Shown here: positions 32,369-41,210 of the stretch, in pieces
Layout: each line of letters starts with the position of its first letter
Position numbering within the stretch: the stretch's first letter is position 1
Source of the DNA: an uncultured Bacteroidales bacterium
Lineage (GTDB): Bacteria; Bacteroidota; Bacteroidia; Bacteroidales; UBA932
Length of the DNA: 64,000 nucleotides
NCBI GenBank assembly: GCA_905235445.1
Contig: CAJOLJ010000013.1
Location: 49,411 to 113,410 of the forward strand
Direction of reading: 5' to 3'
The notes under the pieces: generated by a model
Database searches by the model: none
What the model was told of the DNA's origin: nothing
The model's input: the letters and a program-made list of their open reading frames with translations, nothing else
Made by a program: the position numbers and the translations under genes

Positions 32369-35300
32369 TCAGTGGGGGCCTCCGCCACCGCCGCCGGGAC
32401 CTCCGCCGCCACTGTTACCGCCAGAGTAACTGGACAGGGACACGGAACTTCCCCCGCTTATGGTGCAGCCCACGATGCAGTTCCCATCAAGGGAAGAGGT
32501 TCCGCCGCTTGTCGAGACCCCCACCTTCAGGGTCGGGGTGGAGGAAGCGGATACGACAAGGGGTGTACCGGTGGTGACAGCAGCCTTGAAAGCGTAGGAG
32601 GTGGACCCTACAGTGAGGCCGTACCATTTGCCTGTGCTTACTGTGGAGGTGGAGTAACAGGCCTGGTTGAGGGTCGAGCCCCTCTCGAGTCCGCCCTGCA
32701 CGAAGAGCACCCCTCCCGAGAGGGTGAGCTTGAACTGGTCCTCGCTGTTCACGTCGATTCCGCATTCAGCCCCGCTGGTGCTGGCGGCCATCACGATGCC
32801 TCCGCTAATTGACATATTGCCGTTGGCGTCGATTCCGTCGTTGCCGGTGGATATACCGGCGATCTTTCCTCCGGATATCGTGAAGGTGCTGGAAGAGTTG
32901 ATGGCATCGTCAGCCGAGGAGTAGGCATAGACATCGCCTGCGGTCATGTTGATTACGCCCTTGCACTCTATGGCCTCGTCCTTCGAGGCGTTTACCACCA
33001 CTTTCGAACCGGCGAAGTTGAGGGTACCTGTGTAGTTGTAGGCCTTCGCGGAGGAGGAATTCGAGCTGTAGCCGGACCTGAGGAACTTGTTCCCCACCTT
33101 GATGCCCTTGGCGGAGACATCGTTGCTCTCGCTTCCTGTCACCTTGATACTTACGGTCCCTCCGTTGAAATTCGCAGTAGGGGTCTCACTCGCATCATCC
33201 ACGCCCACGCTTATTCCCTTGCCTCCGTTTCCGGAGTTCGTGATGGTGAGGGTTCCGTCGTTCATTATGAAGAGTTCGTCGGCCTTCACTCCTGCGGAGC
33301 CGCTGTATTCCCCGTCCTCGCTGTCATAGGCCGTGCCTCCGGTGACAGTCACTGTCGTCACTCCCCCGTTGAATACCACCAGGGAATCCGAACTGATGCC
33401 CTTCTTCATGGCGGCAGTAACCTTGGCAGTGATGGTTCCGGCGTCAACCTGTACGGACTCCTTGCCACGGATGCCGTGACCGGCGGATGAGGTGACACTC
33501 AGTGTGGGACTGTCCATCACCCTGACGTAGTCATCGGAAGTGATTGCTGCCTTTCCTGTCGCTGTTACCGTAAGGGAACCGCTGCCACTGAGGATGAGCT
33601 GCCCTTCGGAGAAGAATGCCGCCTTCTCGTCCTCGTCGGAGGGAGTGTCGCTGTAGGAGCTGCCGTCGGAGAGCTTGTTGGTGCCCTCGATCATGACGAA
33701 GGTGCGCTTGCCGCTCTGGACATTGATGGCTGCTCCTCCCTTGTTGGTTATGGAGACACCGTTAAGCAGGAGGGCCTGCTTCTTGGAACTGTACAGCTTG
33801 AAGAAGCCGTCCGCAGTCGTTCCGACGAGTTCGTACACGATGCACTCGTCCCCGGTATTGTTCACCGTGACATCGTTGCCGCTTACCGTGACGAAGCCGT
33901 TGGCATCGCCCGTGACAGTGGCGCTTCCGCTCGTGGAGAAGGTTACCGTTATCTTTCTCGTGAATGTAGTATTGACTATGTCATCATTCGAAGAAGGGTC
34001 GCCCGTACTGCCGTAGGTGAAGGTTCCCGCTCCGTCATCCCCGCTGCTTACGGTGAGGGTGTAGGATACCGTGGAGGCTTCATAGATGTCGCTTCCCTCG
34101 AATGTTGCGGATATCGTACTCTTGCCCTGAGAGAGCGGGGTCACTGCCCCGTCCGAGGAAATCGTGGCGACGGAAGTGTTGCTGGAAGAGTAGTTTACCG
34201 GAAGGTCGTAAGGATTTGTGAGGGTCGGGAAAGTGTTGCTCCCCTCAGTAGTGGCTGTGTATGCATCCTCGGACCATGCAAGGGAGCTCGCCACCTTTGT
34301 CACAGTGAGTGTGTAGGATGCGCTCCCCGCCTCATAGACGGAGGTGGAGGCACTGGATGCTGTAATGACCGTAGTTCCCGCCGAAACCACTGTCACCTCC
34401 CCCTCGGAACTTACTGTCGCTACCGAAGTGTTGCCGGAAGCGAATGTCACTGAGAGGGAATTGGGATTGGAGAGGGTCGGGAAGGTGTTGGCCCCGGCCA
34501 TCGAGGCGGTGCATGAGGATGCCGAGTAGGACAGTCCCGCCCCAGCCTTGTTCACAGTGAGGGTATAGGCGGCCTCGCCGCCACAGTATGTGTCAGTCTC
34601 CTGCGAAGTGGCCGTGATGGTCACCGAACCACCTCCCACGAGGGTCACCTCCCCGCTGGAGGATACGGTGGCTACCTGCTCGTTGCTGGAAGCATAGGCA
34701 ATTGCAAGTGAGTGTGGATTGGTGAGGGTGGGATAGGTATTCGAAGAGGACCCGATGGTGACCGTGCAGGAAGTGCTTGACCAGGCAAGACCGGGATCCG
34801 TCTTCGTGACGGTACCGTCCCCTACCGTCAGCACATAGAATGCGCTCACCGGGTCATACTCTTCCGTGGCCTCGCCAGTTGCAGTTATCGTCGTAGTTCC
34901 GAGGGCGACAAGTGTAACTGCCCCGCTCTCATCTATGGTTGCGACCGAGGTGTTGCTGGAAGAATATGCCACCGTGAGGGAATTAGGATTGGAGAGGGTC
35001 GGGAAAGTATTGTCCGGGGACCCAAGTACCGCGCTGCAAGTCTCGGAGGACCAGCTGAGGGTGGCGCTTGCTTTCGCTACCGTGAGGGTATAGGACACGC
35101 TGGCACCTTCGTAGACATCGGTTGCCTCGGCACTGGCCAGGATCGTCGCAGTTCCTGCCCCGGCAAGAGTGACGGCACCTTCCGAGGATATCACAGCGAC
35201 ACCCTCATCGGAGGAGGAGTAAGTGACGGGAAGGTTGTACTTGTTGGTGAGGGTCGGGAAGGTATTGTCCTGCCCAAGGGTGGCTGTGCACGTCCCCTCT

Positions 35301-35710
35301 GACCAGGACAAGCCTGCCTCGCTCTTTGATACCGTGAGGGTGTAGGAAGCGGAGGAAGCCTCATAGGAAGTGTTTTCCTCACTGGAGGCGGTGATTGTCG
35401 TGGTTCCGGATGAGACAAGGGTAATTGTCCCGTCCTGCGCTATTGTAGCCACGCCGGTCTCGGACGATGCAAAGGTTACATCCACACCGTAGGAGTTCGT
35501 GAGGGAAGGATAGGAGTTCTCTGAATTTATCGTGGCCGTATACGAAGAGGCGCTCCAAGAGAGTTCCGGGTCCACGAGGGACACTGCACTGGAGGAGGCG
35601 TCGTCCTCAAGTATGCCGTAGAGTTCATCCGTCCTGCAACCCTCTGCGCATAGAAGAAGGGTGGCAAGAAGAATTGCCACTCTCGTAGGTTTGGGTTTTA
35701 CGTAAGACAT
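32369..35710 (-). CDS. Large surface lipoprotein: six Ig-like repeats plus Cthe_2159-type domain
   Basis: About 1113 residues from the ATG at 35710 (the tracked start adds 51 non-coding residues), giving the lipoprotein signal ending LLLCAEGC. Residues about 47-555 are six tandem Ig-like units of about 85 residues, each with L-S/A-W-S near the start, YPTLTN or FPTLSN, VATISS and YTLTV at the end. Residues about 570-1090 form a Cthe_2159-type parallel beta-helix (carbohydrate-binding domain family; in Clostridium a polygalacturonate or cellulose binder), with KQALLLNGVSITN, GHGIRGKESVQVDAG and GNDGIDANGNMSISGG. It ends in a Gly-rich tail, GGGGPGGGGGGPH. It is the first gene of the VTC/DUF4956 operon, 60 bases before the next. 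Confidence 0.85.
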   Translation of the reverse strand: MSYVKPKPTRVAILLATLLLCAEGCRTDELYGILEDDASSSAVSLVDPELSWSASSYTATINSENSYPSLTNSYGVDVTFASSETGVATIAQDGTITLVSSGTTTITASSEENTSYEASSASYTLTVSKSEAGLSWSEGTCTATLGQDNTFPTLTNKYNLPVTYSSSDEGVAVISSEGAVTLAGAGTATILASAEATDVYEGASVSYTLTVAKASATLSWSSETCSAVLGSPDNTFPTLSNPNSLTVAYSSSNTSVATIDESGAVTLVALGTTTITATGEATEEYDPVSAFYVLTVGDGTVTKTDPGLAWSSTSCTVTIGSSSNTYPTLTNPHSLAIAYASSNEQVATVSSSGEVTLVGGGSVTITATSQETDTYCGGEAAYTLTVNKAGAGLSYSASSCTASMAGANTFPTLSNPNSLSVTFASGNTSVATVSSEGEVTVVSAGTTVITASSASTSVYEAGSASYTLTVTKVASSLAWSEDAYTATTEGSNTFPTLTNPYDLPVNYSSSNTSVATISSDGAVTPLSQGKSTISATFEGSDIYEASTVSYTLTVSSGDDGAGTFTYGSTGDPSSNDDIVNTTFTRKITVTFSTSGSATVTGDANGFVTVSGNDVTVNNTGDECIVYELVGTTADGFFKLYSSKKQALLLNGVSITNKGGAAINVQSGKRTFVMIEGTNKLSDGSSYSDTPSDEDEKAAFFSEGQLILSGSGSLTVTATGKAAITSDDYVRVMDSPTLSVTSSAGHGIRGKESVQVDAGTITAKVTAAMKKGISSDSLVVFNGGVTTVTVTGGTAYDSEDGEYSGSAGVKADELFIMNDGTLTITNSGNGGKGISVGVDDASETPTANFNGGTVSIKVTGSESNDVSAKGIKVGNKFLRSGYSSNSSSAKAYNYTGTLNFAGSKVVVNASKDEAIECKGVINMTAGDVYAYSSADDAINSSSTFTISGGKIAGISTGNDGIDANGNMSISGGIVMAASTSGAECGIDVNSEDQFKLTLSGGVLFVQGGLERGSTLNQACYSTSTVSTGKWYGLTVGSTSYAFKAAVTTGTPLVVSASSTPTLKVGVSTSGGTSSLDGNCIVGCTISGGSSVSLSSYSGGNSGGGGPGGGGGGPH
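34045..35572 (-). repeat. Six tandem Ig-like coding repeats of about 255 bp
   Basis: The protein unit of about 85 residues recurs six times (starts DPELSW, EAGLSW, SATLSW, DPGLAW, GAGLSY, ASSLAW). DNA identity is partial, so the copies are old or under selection. Bounds are approximate. Confidence 0.8.
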
Positions 35711-35826
35711 TATACTTAGCTGTTGGTTTATCGTTGCCGGGTAAGGGAGAGGGAAAAGAAGTGAACGGCAACAAGTGAGCCCTCGGTCCTGGGACCTTGC
35801 TTCATTCCCGCATCTTATCTCGTACG

Positions 35827-35854
35827 CAAAAATAAAAAAGGGCTCCCCCGCAAA
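35827..35854 (-). promoter_or_regulatory. Candidate promoter of the VTC/Cthe_2159 operon
   Basis: On the - strand TATTTTTG (35827-35834) matches the -7 element, and TTTG at 35851-35854 is a -33 with a short 16-base spacer. The leader would be about 110 bases. Confidence 0.4.
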
Positions 35855-35921
35855 AGAACCCATTCAGCGAACACCCCCAATTACTCAGCGAAACCATGCC
35901 CGTAGGTAAGTGCCAGCACGG

Positions 35922-35953
35922 AAAAAGCCTCCTCCCGAAGATGGGGAAGAGGC
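35922..35953 (-). terminator. Terminator of the 36.0-kb lipoprotein gene
   Basis: On the - strand GCCTCTTCCC pairs with GGGAGGAGGC (35944-35953 and 35927-35936), followed by TTTTTCC. Confidence 0.75.
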
Positions 35954-36024
35954 CACGGGTGGTCTTGGCATTTTCTGCCCCTGGGGATCGGCCCAAGGGA
36001 GGAAAGCCACTCTCCGAAAGGAGA

Positions 36025-36909
36025 TTATTTCTTGTAAGTGTACTCCAGGGTATCGTCATCCGTCCTGTCGAACTCATCGGTGACGGTCAGGACAACCTTG
36101 AGGGTGCTGCCATCCTGTTCGCAGCCGTTGAAATCGGTCACGAGCTTGGAGAAGTTCAGGTTGGCACTGGTCTTGCCACTGAAAGAGTTGTCATTCAGCC
36201 CGAAATAACTCTTGACTCCGGAATCTTCGATGAGGTCCATCTTGTAGGGCGAGGAAGCATCGTTAGCGTCAATCTTGATGGTGAACTTGAGGAGGTCAGG
36301 AAGGTCGCTGGAGGTGGTGGTGACAGAAAGTATGGCGGTCTTCACCTTGCCGGGAGCCTTGATCTCGAATGTGTTGTTGTTCTTTACGCCCTTCACCTCG
36401 GGAGGTGCGACATAGCGGAAAGTGACCTTGCGGGTCGTGGAGAGTTCGGCCCCGTCGGTCACCTGGACCTCGAAGATAAACTGCTCGTCATCGGTGGCAT
36501 TCTCCGAGAGCTTGGCCAGGAAGGCGCTCAGGTTGATGGAAGCGGATGTGGCTCCGCCAATGGAAGATGTCGAGACTCCGAATGAGCTGGCGGCATTGTC
36601 GTCATTCATGAGGTCGAAAATCGCTTTCAGGTTCTTCGCGGAAGGACGGTGTGCCTTGATGTTGATCATGCCGCTTGCAAGCTGCACATACGTAGCATTG
36701 GGAAGGGTTACCGTAACCAGGAATTCTTCTATGCCATTGGGAGCTGTCACTTTCACTGTCCCGTCGAAGCTGCCGACAACAGGAATTGTCTTGTTCCACT
36801 CAAAGGGTGCCTCAAGCTTGGGGTCGCCCTTGGAAGTCTTCTTGCAGGAACTGGCTACCATGCAGAGCGAAAGCACTGCTAGGAGGGAATACAAAATGCT
36901 CTTTTTCAT
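36025..36909 (-). CDS. Lipoprotein of unknown function
   Basis: About 294 residues from the ATG at 36909, chosen for the lipoprotein signal MKKSILYSLLAVLSLCMVASSCKK. The mature part is beta-rich and Ser/Thr/Asp-rich, with alternating strands such as VTVTLPNATYVQLASG and AILSVTTTSSDLPDLLKFTIKI, resembling stacked Ig/DUF4493-like modules found in Bacteroidota lipoproteins. I do not recognise a named family. It stands downstream of transketolase by about 100 bases with its own terminator. It is probably anchored in the outer membrane. Confidence 0.75.
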   Translation of the reverse strand: MKKSILYSLLAVLSLCMVASSCKKTSKGDPKLEAPFEWNKTIPVVGSFDGTVKVTAPNGIEEFLVTVTLPNATYVQLASGMINIKAHRPSAKNLKAIFDLMNDDNAASSFGVSTSSIGGATSASINLSAFLAKLSENATDDEQFIFEVQVTDGAELSTTRKVTFRYVAPPEVKGVKNNNTFEIKAPGKVKTAILSVTTTSSDLPDLLKFTIKIDANDASSPYKMDLIEDSGVKSYFGLNDNSFSGKTSANLNFSKLVTDFNGCEQDGSTLKVVLTVTDEFDRTDDDTLEYTYKK

Positions 36910-37011
36910 TTTCTTCAGTAGGTTATGAATTATCTTGTTCATTCGGAATCCAGGAAGCGGGGAGAGGTCCCCTCCCCTCTCTTCCTGAGTTGTTGCAACG
37001 CTCTTCCTTCA

Positions 37012-39021
37012 CTAGGAGAAGAGTTTCTTCACCTGCTCGTATACGTTGGCTGCGGTGAAGCCCAGTTTCTCGTCCAGGACCTTGTAAGGGGCGGAAAATC
37101 CGAAGGACTCGAGTCCCCAGACCTTTCCGGAAGGTCCGACAAGACCCTCGAGGGTCACGGGAAGTCCTGCGGTAAGTCCGAAGGTCTTCACGCCGTCGGG
37201 GATGACGCTCTTCTGGTAGCAGGGGCACTGGGTGCGGAAGAGTCCCTCGGAAGGAGCGGACACTATCCTCACCTTGAGGCCGTCGCCACGAAGAAGCTCT
37301 GCACCGGCAACCAGGGTGGAAACCTCGGAACCGGAAGCGATCAGGACCACGTCAGGGTTCTCGTCCGAACCTTTGACGATGTAGGCACCCTTGGATGCAT
37401 CGTCCCAGCAGTTCCCCTCGGGCAGGGAGACAATGTTCTGGCGGGAGAAGATAAGGGCGGTAGGAGTGGTGGTGTTCTCCATGGCGAGACGCCATGCCAC
37501 CGTGGTCTCGTCCGCGTCAGCGGGACGAAGCACCAGCATCGAAGGAGCGCCGTGATGGTTGTGGAGTTTCTCCATCAGGCGGATCTGGGCCTCCTGCTCC
37601 ACGGGCTCGTGGGTAGGTCCGTCCTCGCCGACCCTGAAGGCGTCGTGAGTCCAGATGAACTTCACGGGAACCTCCATCAGGGCAGCCATTCTCACTGCGG
37701 GTTTCATGTAATCGGAGAATACGAAGAACGTTCCGCATGCGGGAATCACACCGCCGTGCAGCGCCATGCCGATGCACACGCATGCCATCGTAAGCTCAGC
37801 GACACCTGCCTGGAGGAAGGCTCCGCTGAAATCACCCTTCGTGAAGGAATGGGTCATCTTCAGGAAACCGTCAGTCTTGTCGGAATTGGAGAGGTCAGCC
37901 GATGCGACCACCATGTTCCCGACCTGCTGGGCCAGTTCCGAAAGGACGGTAGCGGAAGCGCCGCGGGTTGCAGCGCCCTTCTTCTGGACGACCTTGGTCC
38001 AGTCGATTTCGGGAGCCTTGCCGCTGAAGTAGGAAGCCATCTTGGCGGCTGCCTCGGGATTGGCGTCAGCCCATTTCTTGCAGGCAGCGTACTTCCCGTC
38101 AACTATCTCTCGGAGTTCTTTCTTCCTGTTCTCGTACAGGGCCTGTACCTCAGGGAAGATCTTGAACGGGTCATCGGGATCACCGCCGAGGTTGACAACG
38201 GTATTGCGGTAGGCGTCGCCTCCGAGGGGTGCGCCGTGGGTCTTGCAGGAATTCTCATAGGAAGAGCCGTCAGCCTTGCGGGCTCCCTTGCCCATGATGC
38301 AATGACCGATGATGAGGGTAGGCTGTCCTGTCCTCTCCTTTGCGGCATCGAGGGCGCCACGAAGCTCCACCACGTCGTTTCCGTTCACTTCCATCACCCT
38401 CCAGCCCCAGGCCTTGTATTTGGCGGCTGTGTCCTCGACGGTCACGGCAGAAGTCTCGGTGGAGAGCTGGATGCCGTTCGAGTCATAGAACATCACGAGA
38501 TTATCGAGTCCGAGGGCCCCGGCGAGACGTCCCGTACCCTGGGAAATCTCCTCCTGGATTCCTCCGTCGGAAATGTAGGCGTAGATTGTCTGGTCCATGA
38601 CGGGGAAGCGGGCCTGGAGGAACTTGGCAGCTATGGCCGCGCCGCAGGCGAAGGTGTGTCCCTGTCCAAGGGGACCGGAGGTATTCTCGATTCCCCTTTC
38701 CACACACCTCTCCGGGTGACCGGGAGTGGGGCTTCCCCACTGGCGGAACTCCTTCAGTTCATCAAGGGTGAACTTTCCTGCGAGGGCAAGCTGGGAATAG
38801 AGCATCGGGGACATGTGACCAGGGTCAAGGAAGAAACGGTCGCGACCTTCCCACGTGGGGTTCTCGGGATCGTAGATGAGGTATTCCGAGAACAGCAGGT
38901 TTATGAAATCCGCTCCTCCCATGGCACCTCCGGGATGTCCGGAATTGGCTTTTTCCACCATGGATGCAGCCAGAATGCGGATATTGTCGGCTGCAAGGTT
39001 AAGAGTCTTTACGTCGTTCAT
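37012..39021 (-). CDS. tkt: Transketolase
   Basis: 669 residues, full length for the family. It transfers two-carbon ketol units in the non-oxidative pentose phosphate pathway, using thiamine diphosphate and Mg. Visible landmarks are GHPGGAMGGADF near the N-terminus, LGQGHTFACGAAIAAKF, the cofactor motif ISDGGIQEEISQG with YDSNGIQLS (GDG-to-N type), and the pyrimidine-domain THDAFRVGEDGPTHEPVEQ. Residues DGPTHEP carry conserved substrate-binding positions. No signal peptide. A consensus promoter lies upstream, and it is the first gene before a lipoprotein gene. Confidence 0.97.
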   Translation of the reverse strand: MNDVKTLNLAADNIRILAASMVEKANSGHPGGAMGGADFINLLFSEYLIYDPENPTWEGRDRFFLDPGHMSPMLYSQLALAGKFTLDELKEFRQWGSPTPGHPERCVERGIENTSGPLGQGHTFACGAAIAAKFLQARFPVMDQTIYAYISDGGIQEEISQGTGRLAGALGLDNLVMFYDSNGIQLSTETSAVTVEDTAAKYKAWGWRVMEVNGNDVVELRGALDAAKERTGQPTLIIGHCIMGKGARKADGSSYENSCKTHGAPLGGDAYRNTVVNLGGDPDDPFKIFPEVQALYENRKKELREIVDGKYAACKKWADANPEAAAKMASYFSGKAPEIDWTKVVQKKGAATRGASATVLSELAQQVGNMVVASADLSNSDKTDGFLKMTHSFTKGDFSGAFLQAGVAELTMACVCIGMALHGGVIPACGTFFVFSDYMKPAVRMAALMEVPVKFIWTHDAFRVGEDGPTHEPVEQEAQIRLMEKLHNHHGAPSMLVLRPADADETTVAWRLAMENTTTPTALIFSRQNIVSLPEGNCWDDASKGAYIVKGSDENPDVVLIASGSEVSTLVAGAELLRGDGLKVRIVSAPSEGLFRTQCPCYQKSVIPDGVKTFGLTAGLPVTLEGLVGPSGKVWGLESFGFSAPYKVLDEKLGFTAANVYEQVKKLFS

Positions 39022-39093
39022 ATAAATAGTTAAAATTTCCGATTGCGGTTGTGTAGCTTGTCACTGGTTTTTTCGCTATCGTCACACAATTCA

Positions 39094-39125
39094 CAAATTT
39101 AGGGATTCTTCACCCTAAAAACAAA
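39094..39125 (-). promoter_or_regulatory. Promoter of transketolase
   Basis: On the - strand TTTG (39122-39125) is followed after 20 bases by TAAATTTG (39094-39101). The leader to the ATG at 39021 would be about 65 bases. Confidence 0.7.
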
Positions 39126-39218
39126 GGATTGCGCCACAAAAAACCTTCCATGCTTATTTTCAGGTCCAAAAAGTGCTTGTGAAGGGGCACGTGGAAACAC
39201 TTTTTCCCATGGAATCAC

Positions 39219-39226
39219 TACCTTTG
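39219..39226 (+). promoter_or_regulatory. Candidate -7 element for the flavodoxin gene
   Basis: TACCTTTG matches TAnnTTTG. It is 63 bases before the ATG at 39289. The -33 region (CACTTTTT) is weak. Confidence 0.45.
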
Positions 39227-39288
39227 TCTACATAATTCCCTATTTGGACAGGGAGGATAGGACCGGACATAACTGTTTTCACGGAAAT

Positions 39289-40116
39289 ATGAAAAAGATA
39301 CTTGTATCCCTTGGCGTTGCGGCCATGGCCGCGATGCTCGTTGCATGCTCCTGCACACAGGGGGCGAAGAAGGCTCCCAAAGCCCTCGTCCTTTATTATT
39401 CCCAGGGCGGCACCACCGAGGCAGTAGCCCTGGAAATAGCCTCGCAGACAGGCTCTGACATTGCCACGATTGAACCTGCGGAGCCCTATCCCTCCGAGTA
39501 CGGCGCCACCGTCCAGAAAGCCCTCTCCGACAGGCAGGCGGGGATCCTTCCCGAGGTCAAGCCCCTCGCCGTATCCCTGGATGGCTACGACATCATCTAT
39601 CTTGGCTACCCGATCTGGTTCGGCACCTGCGCTCCCCCGATGCAGTCATTCCTGAAGGCCAACTCCCTGGAAGGGAAGAAAGTGGTCCCCTTCTGCTCCT
39701 TCGGAAGCGGCGGGCTTGAAAAGAGCATCGAGGACCTGGGGGCCGCAGCCCCCGGTGCAACCATCCTGGAAGGCTACGGAGTGAGGGCCGCAAGGAAAGA
39801 TGCCATCCACTCGGAAGTCACCCAGTTCCTCAGGGAGAATTCCCTCGTGGAAGGGGAATACGAAGTCCTTCCTCCCTACGGCGAGAGTACCGAGGTGAGC
39901 GGGGAGGACGCCACACTGTTCAACGAGGCAGTCGGGGACTATCCCATGCTGAGGGCCGTGGCGAAGAAGGTCTGCAAGAGGAGCACATCCGAAGGGACGG
40001 ACTGCCTCTTCGAGGCTGCGAGCCTGGACAGGGACGGCAAAGAGAACGGGACCGTCAAGGTCATCGTCATCGCCCCCGAGGGCGGGGAGCCCTATTTCAA
40101 GAGGGTGATAAGGTAG
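39289..40116 (+). CDS. Flavodoxin-fold lipoprotein with C-terminal extension
   Basis: About 275 residues from the ATG at 39289, chosen for the lipoprotein signal MKKILVSLGVAAMAAMLVACS. Residues about 30-180 are a flavodoxin domain: LVLYYSQGGTTEAVA is the FMN phosphate loop, IIYLGYPIWFGTCAPPM and PFCSFGSGGL are the ring-binding loops. The last about 90 residues are an extra module without a name I recognise (ends GEPYFKRVIR). Flavodoxins are normally cytoplasmic; the lipobox suggests a periplasmic flavoprotein, in line with the FMN/FAD lipoprotein at 3.6 kb. A terminator follows, so it is monocistronic. Confidence 0.88.
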   Translation: MKKILVSLGVAAMAAMLVACSCTQGAKKAPKALVLYYSQGGTTEAVALEIASQTGSDIATIEPAEPYPSEYGATVQKALSDRQAGILPEVKPLAVSLDGYDIIYLGYPIWFGTCAPPMQSFLKANSLEGKKVVPFCSFGSGGLEKSIEDLGAAAPGATILEGYGVRAARKDAIHSEVTQFLRENSLVEGEYEVLPPYGESTEVSGEDATLFNEAVGDYPMLRAVAKKVCKRSTSEGTDCLFEAASLDRDGKENGTVKVIVIAPEGGEPYFKRVIR

Positions 40117-40151
40117 CTCTGCCTGAGCAAGAGCGCCTCCGACAGAGAATG

Positions 40152-40190
40152 GGGATATCCTGCATGTGGAGTGGGATATCCCTATTTTTT
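40152..40190 (+). terminator. Terminator of the flavodoxin gene
   Basis: GGGATATCC at 40152-40160 pairs with GGATATCCC at 40174-40182, followed by TATTTTTT. Confidence 0.8.
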
Positions 40191-40220
40191 AATTTTTTAT
40201 CGAAATTTTTAGTAAAATTA

Positions 40221-40249
40221 TTGTTTTTCGATAAAAAGTAATAACTTTG
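40221..40249 (+). promoter_or_regulatory. Promoter of the YhfC-type gene
   Basis: TTG at 40221-40223 and TAACTTTG at 40242-40249, 18 bases apart, fit the Bacteroidota promoter. The ATG is at 40285. Confidence 0.6.
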
Positions 40250-40284
40250 CCCCTGCAACATAACCTCAAAATAACCCTATAGTC

Positions 40285-41115
40285 ATGGTAAGTACCGCTT
40301 CAATTATCCTCATGGCCTTGGACATGGTCCTTGGCGTGGGGATCCCCCTGTTTCTTGGGATGTACCTCGTAAGGAAATGGGGTCTCCCCCTTCGCACCTT
40401 CCTCATCGGGTGCGCCACCTTCATCGTCTTCGCCCTCATCCTGGAAAGCATAATGCACCGCCTGGTCCTGGGAAGTGAAGTTGGAAAGACTATACAGGAT
40501 TCCACACTGTACCTGGCCCTCTATGGAGGGCTCGCCGCAGGAATTTTCGAGGAAACGGGGCGCCTTGTCTCAATGAAAGCCTTCCTCAGGAAACAGTACG
40601 ACGATGACGGGAACGCCATCATGTACGGTGCCGGACACGGCGGGGTCGAGGTGCTGTTCGTCCTGGGCTTCTCGATGCTGGGTAACCTCATGATCGCAGT
40701 GCTTTCAAATACCGGCAACCTGGACCTTTTGACTGCCAAGATGGATTCCGCACAGGCCGAATCTTTCTCAAAGGCCATCGTGGCCCTGCAGGATATAAAG
40801 CCCACCACTTTCCTGGCAGCCCCGCTGGAAAGGGTCAGCGCACTGATCCTTCACATCTCCCTGTCGGTACTTGTCTGGATTGCCGTGACAAGAAGGAAGA
40901 TACTTCTTTTCCCCCTTGCGGTCCTTCTTCACGCAGGCATGGACATGGGTGCCGTGGCACTTAACAAAGGCGGAATGAACGTATTCCTCCTCGAGGGCAT
41001 AATCCTCCTCATTGCCCTCGGTTGCGCTCTTATTGCCTACCTTGCTTGGAAGAAAAACTCTCTGTCTTTCCGGAGGGTTGAAAATCCCGGCGATACCTCC
41101 CCCAAGACGGATTGA
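40285..41115 (+). CDS. YhfC-family intramembrane protein (putative glutamic/CPBP-like protease)
   Basis: 276 residues with about eight hydrophobic segments. The diagnostic motifs are in membrane segments: EETGR near residue 92, GAGHGGVEV near 112 and HAGMDMGAVAL near 217. YhfC proteins are related to CPBP intramembrane proteases of the CAAX-protease type, in which paired Glu/Arg and His residues are thought to be catalytic; all are present here. The substrate is unknown. It has its own promoter and terminator, so it is probably transcribed alone. Confidence 0.85.
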   Translation: MVSTASIILMALDMVLGVGIPLFLGMYLVRKWGLPLRTFLIGCATFIVFALILESIMHRLVLGSEVGKTIQDSTLYLALYGGLAAGIFEETGRLVSMKAFLRKQYDDDGNAIMYGAGHGGVEVLFVLGFSMLGNLMIAVLSNTGNLDLLTAKMDSAQAESFSKAIVALQDIKPTTFLAAPLERVSALILHISLSVLVWIAVTRRKILLFPLAVLLHAGMDMGAVALNKGGMNVFLLEGIILLIALGCALIAYLAWKKNSLSFRRVENPGDTSPKTD

Positions 41116-41134
41116 CGCACTGCTACACCAAATG

Positions 41135-41175
41135 AAGGCTTCCTCCCCGCTTGGGAAGGAAGCCTTTGTATTTTC
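41135..41175 (+). terminator. Terminator of the YhfC-type gene
   Basis: AAGGCTTCCT at 41135-41144 pairs with AGGAAGCCTT at 41157-41166, followed by TGTATTTTC. Confidence 0.8.
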
Positions 41176-41210
41176 ATTCCGCAGGAGAAGTCGGGCCCCC
41201 CTCTCCTCTC

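Larger units (their letters stand above)
35711..36024. other. Intergenic region upstream of the VTC operon
   Basis: About 314 bases without a gene: it holds the operon promoter near 35827-35854 and the terminator of the upstream lipoprotein at 35922-35953. Confidence 0.6.

Noticed and set aside
36925-39033. 702-residue + strand ORF antisense to transketolase
   Set aside because: Transketolase on the other strand is unmistakable; the antisense frame has no recognisable domain.
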